Source: a virus. Taken from it: a DNA stretch of 39,574 bases. Positions 21,301 to 30,300 of the stretch are shown one piece after another; position 1 is the first letter of the stretch; the number at the start of each line of letters is the position of its first letter. The position numbers and the translations under genes are program-made. Below the pieces are notes generated by a model, which worked only from the letters and a program-made list of their open reading frames with translations, searched no databases and was not told where the DNA came from. The stretch is taken from IMG/VR virus record IMGVR_UViG_3300025449_000025, positions 1 to 39,574 of that record. One strand, written 5' to 3'.

Positions 21301-24300
21301 CTTAATGTTTTACCAGATCCGCTGGCTATTGTAGTAATACCTTTAACCCAGAAATAATATAAAGTTTGGAAAATATTATTTTGTCCTAGTTGTGAAGAAA
21401 TAGTATAACTTATCGGACTTAACGGTGTCCCAGGTCCTGTGTAGCTAGTTGGCGGGGTAGAGCTTTCGACCCATTGATAAACATCTACACTACTGCCAGG
21501 AAATACAGATCCCCAACGTCGGCTTGCGTAAACAATATCATCTTGATTAGGATCAATAAATCTTACAGTATTAGTGTCCCACCACATTTCACCAATATGC
21601 TCTGATTGCCAAGCATTTCCGTTATTGTGAACTGACCCAGTATTGTACTGAGCAGGATCTACCGCTCCTATATAATTAATATTTTGACGAGCGACACCGA
21701 GTATTTTTCCTTGTAATGGATCAAAAAAGTCAAAATATGTTTGAACTCCTCCATTAACAGTAACATTAATACCTACAGATTGTGCCCCGTTATATGTAAA
21801 TACTCCATCAAGTTTATAAACATCTACAACTGGCTGCTGAACACGTATTGGTGCCCAAGAAGGCGTATCACCTGGATTATTAAACACAGTTACATAACCA
21901 AAATTAGTAGTATTAGTTGGAATTCCGCCTGGCGACCCAATTAGCAATCTTCCGCTTGTATAATTAACACTAAAGGCAAACATATCACCAGATATTGTGT
22001 TACTATTATAAATTTGTTGTCCGAAAGCAAATTGCCCAGGATTATTAACATTACTTGGACTAGACGGGAAAAAATCATATGTATACGCTACACCGCCGTT
22101 GAGTATACTATTATAGTAAGTTGTACTATGTTCGTCAAAATAAGTTTCCCCAGCGTCAAATGTAGTTGGTTCATATATATTACCGTTTGGCGCTCCAACT
22201 ATCAAATTAACTGCGCTAGTATCAATACTTAACGAAGAACCAAATTGAGCATACACGCTAGGAGCGGGACTTAGAATTTGTTGAGTGAGTACAAAAGTAT
22301 TAAAACCTAATTGATTAAATACAGAATTAGTAACTCCTGGCAGAACTGTTATCATATTTCCAGGTGTTGCGGCTTTTGCATTTTGAACGCTAATTGTTAA
22401 TCTTCCAGAAACTACAATTATTTTATAGTTATTAGTCGGAGCATATACAAAATATATTTGTTCTGAACTAGGATCGTACGAATAATCTACTCCGCTAACT
22501 TGTAATACATTATTAACATATACTTTAGTGGTATAAGAACTAGCACTTGAATATAGTGTACCTATGTAAAATATTTTAGTAGTACCATCTCCTGTGAAAG
22601 TTAAATCAGCCGTTGGTGTAGCTATTACGTTAGGTATTAGCGCATTGTTAATTGCTAACGCAAATCCTGAAATTGTATTATTTGGTGAATTAGGTACTGT
22701 TACTATTGTGTCATTAATTCTAATTGTTCCACCGGCAGTAAGCGTTGGATTAGCAATAGTAGATGTAGTTACACCATATACTCTAGATTGATTAACTTGA
22801 TGATCAACAGATCCAGCTTGAGCCAAATATGTACTGTCAAAAGGAGCACCTATGTAAATGCTACAATTCAATGGGCAAACATCAACAGCAGTTCCATACA
22901 TAGCTTCATAACTTGGTGTACTAGATATTAATTGTTCTATTTGTTGAAATTGGTTTGTTTCAATTTCAATAATATCACCGCTATTAAATGTAATATTTGT
23001 AAATGTTATATTACTTCCCAAAACGGTATACTGTCCATTTATAGATTGTGCGGTAGATAATAAAAATATATTGTTTACTAATACTGCCACAGGATTGGAA
23101 ATAGTACCCGGTATTGTATAAACTAATTGTGTTGTATTTGAAACTATATATCTTATGACACTGCGGTCAAATACATAAGTTGTACCAGCTTGTGTTAACG
23201 AATTGACTTCGGCATTTGGTGCTCCCACTACAAGTTGTCTGCCATCTGTGGTAGTGCCAACACTAGCTCCAAAATTATCTCCGGAAATTGATTGTGCCGA
23301 AGTTATACTAGAAATATATTGCCAATACGTGTTAGATGTTACCTCAATTGTTGCCCCGGCACTAGGATTTGCTCCGGGATTAAAAGTTAAAGCAGTAGAT
23401 CCTGTGCTAAAAGTGTAATCAAGATAAGGACGTAGTATTTGCCCATTAACAACTACAGAAAAACTATAAATGTTTGTAGCTGTATATAAAAAATTATTTA
23501 AATTAAATGAAGATGTGTTATTGATTCCAGATCCACTGCTTGTAAATGATGTAATTTGACCAGTGTTAGATACTGAAGTAACAGTAATTACTAAATTATT
23601 AGCAGGACTTGATCCACCTATTACATTTCCATTAATAGTTAATGTATTACCTATTGAATAAGAAATACCTCCAGAAGTTAGTGTAGCAAAATATACTCCT
23701 CGAGTATTATTAACTGTAAACGTTGCGCCTACACCAACCCCACTAGTTGAATTTTGTTGTAATCCAAAATAAATTTGTTGATCTAATTGTACCTGTTGTC
23801 TTTGACTAATTCGAATTTGCTGATTAACAGTCGGCGGTGTCCCAAAAATTACATTATTTTGACTGATAGTATAATCAACCCCATAAGTAGCAATAAAACT
23901 TCCCAACGTAACTACTAGTTGGTTAGGATGAATGTAGTTAATTTGTATGTTATCAGAATAAGAAAATTGTCGCGTTATTCCGTCAGCTATGTATGTAACA
24001 AACTGAGGTAAAACATCAATACGCTCATAAGCATACACAGTATTAATCACCGGAGCACTAATATACATCCAGTGTTCATCATTGCTTATTATTCCTGAAG
24101 TACCAAAATTTATAGCAGAAAAGTTTTGATCAGGTGGTACTAATATTTGTGTTTCAGTGTATAAACTAGTTGCTGAATCTCTATAAATTGTAAATGCGTA
24201 TCCAACACCAGATAAACTTGCGCTTGCTCCGACTACTGCCCAATTTTTGTTACCAAAATTTACAAAATTACCGTATCCGTGTGTAGCTTGTGCGTTAGGA

Positions 24301-27300
24301 CTAAATGCTGTACTGTAGACATAATCAGTTTTAGTGCCAGCAAAGTAAGCATAAACTCCGCCTACTCCAGCGGATAATCCTGGAATACCAACCAACGCTC
24401 CTAAATTATCCACTGTTTGAGTAATACTTGTGCCGTATTGAGCTTGAGCAGTTAACCCCGGAGTAATAACTGAATTTGTCACAAAAGGAGTTTGTTTTTG
24501 TAATGTTTCCCAATGCCCGTTTCCATCATTATCAACCCAAACAATATCTCCAGGTATTAAATTATTAACATAAGATAATCTAGAAATATCACTTGCCTGG
24601 CTTACACGTGCTTCAGCTAATTTAAACACAAGTCCTAATCCTGGCAAAGAAGTTAAATTACTATTTGTAAAGGCAAAAGAAAGTAAAATACTGGTAGTAC
24701 TCGGTACTGCTATCACTCGGTAAACGCCATTTACTCCTGGATTAAAATATTTTACAATAATTAAATCAGCTACTGCTAAATTATGTATATTATTAAATTG
24801 AGCAATACTTGTGCCATTTAAATTATTTGTTAAAAGAGTCATTTGCGCTGGAACTTCAGCTACACGATAAACTCCCCAGTTATAACTATTAATTTTGGCT
24901 ATCCAAATATATGTTCCGATACCAATGTTATCAATATCAACATCAATAGCAGTCGGATCTTCAATGCTAAAGACTGTAACATTAACATCATTTAAACAAA
25001 CATACCCTGCCGTTGGTAACGAAGGAGCTAGACTGCTAGTTTCATATGTAGTTGGTAAAATATTAGGAGAAGTAATATTATAACTTTCTCTCCATAAATT
25101 GCTCAAGTATACAACTTGATTTGCTTGACTTGTTTGTCCAGGTACAATTACTTGTATTGTCGAAGGATTATAATTTAATAGTGCTTGATTTAATTGAATT
25201 TCAACATAGCTTTTATTAGCTTGTGCTCCGTAAGTCCCGGATAATATTCCCCAATTTTCATAAACATTATATTGCCCAGATTCTTTACCCAAATTAGCAT
25301 TGCTAAAAATTTGTGCCGCACGAGTTGTCCCTTTAGTTCCGATAAATTGTTGATATAACTGTACTTGAGTCACGCCGTTAAGATTCATATCCGTCATGTA
25401 TTGTCTAGGACGGAAACCAATCAAACCAAATGCAAATAAATCATTATCACTTGTTAAATTTGCTTGATATACATCATAAGCACTTACTAACTGATCAGCT
25501 TTGTTAGCTAAATTTGGCAATAGCCCCTGATCTATTAGTTGATAATCACTTTTAACCCAATCATTATAATTAAATTTTTCTTGAGGTTCACTTATGTCGA
25601 TTGCTTGCCAATAAGTGTTTTTATACAAAACTATTATACCTTTAGTATATTTTGTATATGGTTGCCACTGCTTAATGTTATTTAAATTTAATATAAATCC
25701 TTGGGCGTTAAGTTGACCGTCCCATTGTGTTGTAGTTGATGCAATTAAACTTAGTCTTACTTGTCTTGCTGCCGTAATTGGATCATAAATTAAATCATTA
25801 AACTGACTTGTGTTATTTAAAACTACCATGTCTTCGTAATTGGTAAAGCGCAAGGTCAAATAATTAATTGTTTGGCCGTTTGTTGTAGTCACAGAAAAAT
25901 TATTGCCATCTCGATAAACAACCATAGTGCGAACATCTAACACTTTATGATTTTGATCCAATAACATATTTTCCGGAGTAATGCTGGCAATAGTATCAAC
26001 TATGCTAATTGGCTGACTTGCTGTGATTTTTGTCGCACAAGGATTTAGATTAATCATTGTGTTAGCTGACCAACCTTGTTCTGCAAAATACAAAAATTCT
26101 TGAGCCATTTGTGCCCAATTGAGAGTGTAACCGTTTTCTACATTATCAAAAGTTAAACCTTGATTTTCTAACCAGGCGCCGTAACTTAATAAAAAGTCAC
26201 ATACACTAGTAGTATTAGTAAAGGTATACCCGTACGGGATTTGTGTAGTCCTTGTAGTATGTTGAGTTGGTACATTTACTGTTAAGTTTCCTGCCGTGAT
26301 AGTTTGATAAACCCCCGAAGGATTGCTTACCAATGTTTCAAAATAAGGTTGTACATTACTGTATCCAAATACAGAATATCCTACACTGCCATTGGATAAA
26401 ACTGTTACAGTAACTATTACTGAACTATAGGTAATTTCATTAAAAGGCTGATTTTTATAAAATAACAAATCATAACTTGTAGGAGGTATCAACAAACTAT
26501 TATTAGTAGAGTTTGGCCCTGCTCGTTCGGTAAACAACTGTAGATATACTGGATCAGAAAAAGAAGCCATTCTATAACATAAACGTACATCAAGATTAGC
26601 TAAATCTTCTGTTAATGTTGTAGTGCTGTTTACACCTAACTGACTATAATAATCAACAATCCAGTTTATGTAACTCGCTTTACTTACACCATTACCATAA
26701 ACTTGAACCCCGCTGGCATTTAATCTATAACGACCATTATAAAGATATTGCCCTAAGATTGTATTATATCGATATAAATCTCTATCAGCAAATAATGAGA
26801 AAAATTGAGCCGGTTTAGTAAGAGCCAATAAACGCATTATAGCAAATGGATATGATGAAGAATTCCACCATGATGCTTGCACTGGACCTCCGTCACCAGC
26901 TACCCAAGATTTTTGAAAAGATAAAGGATCATTAAAACCTACCAATGATTCAAGTGGCGGCAATAATTCTCCTTCGGTTCCAACTGGTATAATTCCACTC
27001 AAACCTGGTCGAGCATATTCAGGTAAAATGTATGGTGCCACTGGATCAGCTACGAGGCCGGCTTCCATGTCATCCCATAATACTGTATTACCTGAAGTAT
27101 AAGGTGCCGGTCCGTATCTGCCTGTCCACCAAGAAGGTTCTTCCGAAAACCCTATCATTTCCCAAGGGGTTGACTGAGGAGTTTCAGTGTCGTAAAAATA
27201 ACGATATAAGCCTCTCCAATTTCCTTGATATAATTGCTTGCCGTTAATACGATTTGCCGACTGACTATAATTATATGTAAAAGGATTACTCTCGACATAA

Positions 27301-30300
27301 TTTTGTTGTGTATAATCTATTTTATTTTGTCCTACCCAAGATAAAAAATCTTCGCTGAGAATTTGATTTATTTCAGCGTAGGTGTAAGGTGTATTACGAA
27401 AAAAGCCAGGTAGTAAAGCAGTTGTTTGTGCTGGATAAAAATTAGGATCAATTTCATCTGTAGTTAACGGAATAGGATTATCATCAACTTTAATATTATC
27501 ATAAATTCGTTTTTCAAATTCCAGTAGTACCTGATCTCTAATATCGCCAAAAGCAATAGTAATACTACCATCATGACCTTGAATTACTGTAGTTGGCTCT
27601 GAATATGTATTATCAACATAAATTTCAGGTGTGTATTTAGGGTAAAGGCCCATTTTACTCGGAGTGTTTGGACACCAACTGGCTATAGTTGTAGGATATT
27701 CATTAATAGTAACGACATCACCGACTTTTAACGGGATTAAAATTGTTAATTTAGGTGCTTCGGTAGATACAATATATTGTGATCCACGTAATATTAATAT
27801 TCCATTAACATATACTAACAATCCAAGATAATTACTCGAGGTAAAATTATAAGTTTGTATTGTATTAAAAGTTGATGTAGTTATAGGATTAACTACTGTT
27901 GTGTTGGAAGTATAATTTGTCCCAACTGGCAGCATATCACTCCAGTAAAATGGATTAGAACTAGTAAGACTTTGTGTGATATTTTGTATCGCCGCATCAA
28001 GTATACTACTTACAGATTGATTTACACTTATGTTTAATTGTGTTACTGCGGTAAGTAATTTATTTTTATACTTAATATATTCTCTACTATTATAAGCGAT
28101 AGATGAAAATATATCATAATTTGTAGAACGTAAAAAATATCCTGCAAGAGTTAACGGTGATGATTGCTGTAATATTTGTTGTCCATAAGGAACAATATTA
28201 CCTAAATCACGTGTATTATTTGGACCGTTAATTGTTCCTTGAAATTCTAATAAATTTTCGCAAATTGTAGCATAGTGTTGACGAATCGTCCCTAAGGTAA
28301 ATTGACTGCTGTTACCATTGAAAGGATTATTTTCCAAATTAATAGGAACTTGATAAAATCCTATATTACTTACTTGCGAACTATACACTAGTACTTCAAT
28401 GATATCGCCTGTATTATATCCACTGCCAGTTAAAGTAATTACAGTTGTATTTGTATTAGTATTCACTGATAAAGTATACGATGAAGGCAACTGATACACA
28501 TTATTAATAAAAATTTGTACGGCAGGAACATCTAAATTTGTTTCTGCCAATACATCAAGTTGCAAAGGAATTCCCGCATAACTAAACTGAAATTGTTGTC
28601 TCGGTAATGATGGTATTGCCGCTGTTTGCCATCCCAATTCTGTATTGTATAATAGTCTCGAAGAATACTGACGTACAAACCCATCACTAACCTTAACTGT
28701 AATTCCAGCATTCGTAGGAGTATAAACAAAAGTATCTGTATATAAATTATTATCAAATAGTATATCACCAATATTATTAAGACTAAAAAATGCTAACGGA
28801 ATTCCCAACACGGGATCCACCGCATTATCAATATTTTCAGAATAACTTAATAATTTACATCCAGTAAAATTAGTGCTAGGATAATATGTTGTGTCCCCAA
28901 AACTATTACCGTTTGTGTCAAAAACATCAAAAAGAGGCGGTTGATTTACTGAAGTTTTTTGTTGTGATGATACCCAATAAGATCCGTCAAAGTAAAAACT
29001 TTGTCCTTTTTGTGTCAATCCGTCTAAACATACTGTAACTTGATTTTTTTGAATAGGGCTATAATCGGTAGATACCAACTGAACCAAATCAATAACTGGG
29101 TTTGGATTTGAAGGGCTAGGTGAAATAAACGTGACAATGTATACTTGATTTCGAACATTTACGTCTGAATCTGCCGCAAATATTATTAAATCGCCTTGTT
29201 GTAATTCGTAACCATCTATACCATATCCTGTTTGTCCGTTAACATTTAACAAAGCATCTGTTTGTGAAAAATCAATAACATTTACTGGTGGTATGCCTTC
29301 GGTACCGTAATTAATTAATTTAGTGCCTGCTCTAAATTCAAGAATAGGTCGATTTGCTCTTTGTAAATTGGTATACGTAGGAGTTGTGTTATTATACGCC
29401 GATGTAGCAGAAATTACATCTGTATGAAACCATCGATTACTTCTGGACCAGGGATTTAAATCAATGCTGGCTTGATTAATTGTTATATAATCAGGTTTAA
29501 TTGGTTGATTTCCGTAAGATGTTACTACACCTCCACTTATATAAGTTCCAGAAGTTGTACTATAAAAAATTACTTCTGTTGTAGTCGAAGAAATAACATT
29601 AAAAATACCGTTATAGTTCCCAGCTGATGAAGAAACCCCAGATACTACAATTAATTGTCCGGCAACAAAAGGAGCTACTGACTGTGCTGCAAAAGTTAAA
29701 GTTACTTGTGATCCGTTACCACTTATTCCGGTTACAGGAATATTGTTTATTCCAACCGCATACGATTCAGGAACAATAAAATTAGTTACAGGCAATAAAA
29801 CTATGCTAGATCCAACCCCTTGAATGTAATAAGAATTTCCCTGGTACGAAGAGGGAGTTACACTACCCTGAAAAATAACTTTAAGTCCATTGGTGAAAGT
29901 AACACCATTTGGACTAGTGTAATTAACTTTGCCTATAATATCAGTGTCTACATTTATTGTGGCATTACTAACAGGATCAATTAAATTAATTGTTCCAAAT
30001 ATAGTTGGATCTTCACTATCTTGATAAAACAAATAATTTTGTGCAGCAGTTAGTAAGGGTATTTGCTGGAAAAATCCTTGAGAATTTTTATACCATTGAG
30101 TGTTAATATATTGTGTTCCAAAACTAATACTAAATTGTGTAAGATTGTCAACAGATTGAATAGATGTCAATTGAATAAATTGTGCTCCGCTAGAATCTGT
30201 GACATAATTTGCTCTCCATATACTAAATTGAATAGTAGGATCTGTTATTGGAATAGCTTGATCAAAACCTGTGCTATCATAACTACCAGTACTACCATTT

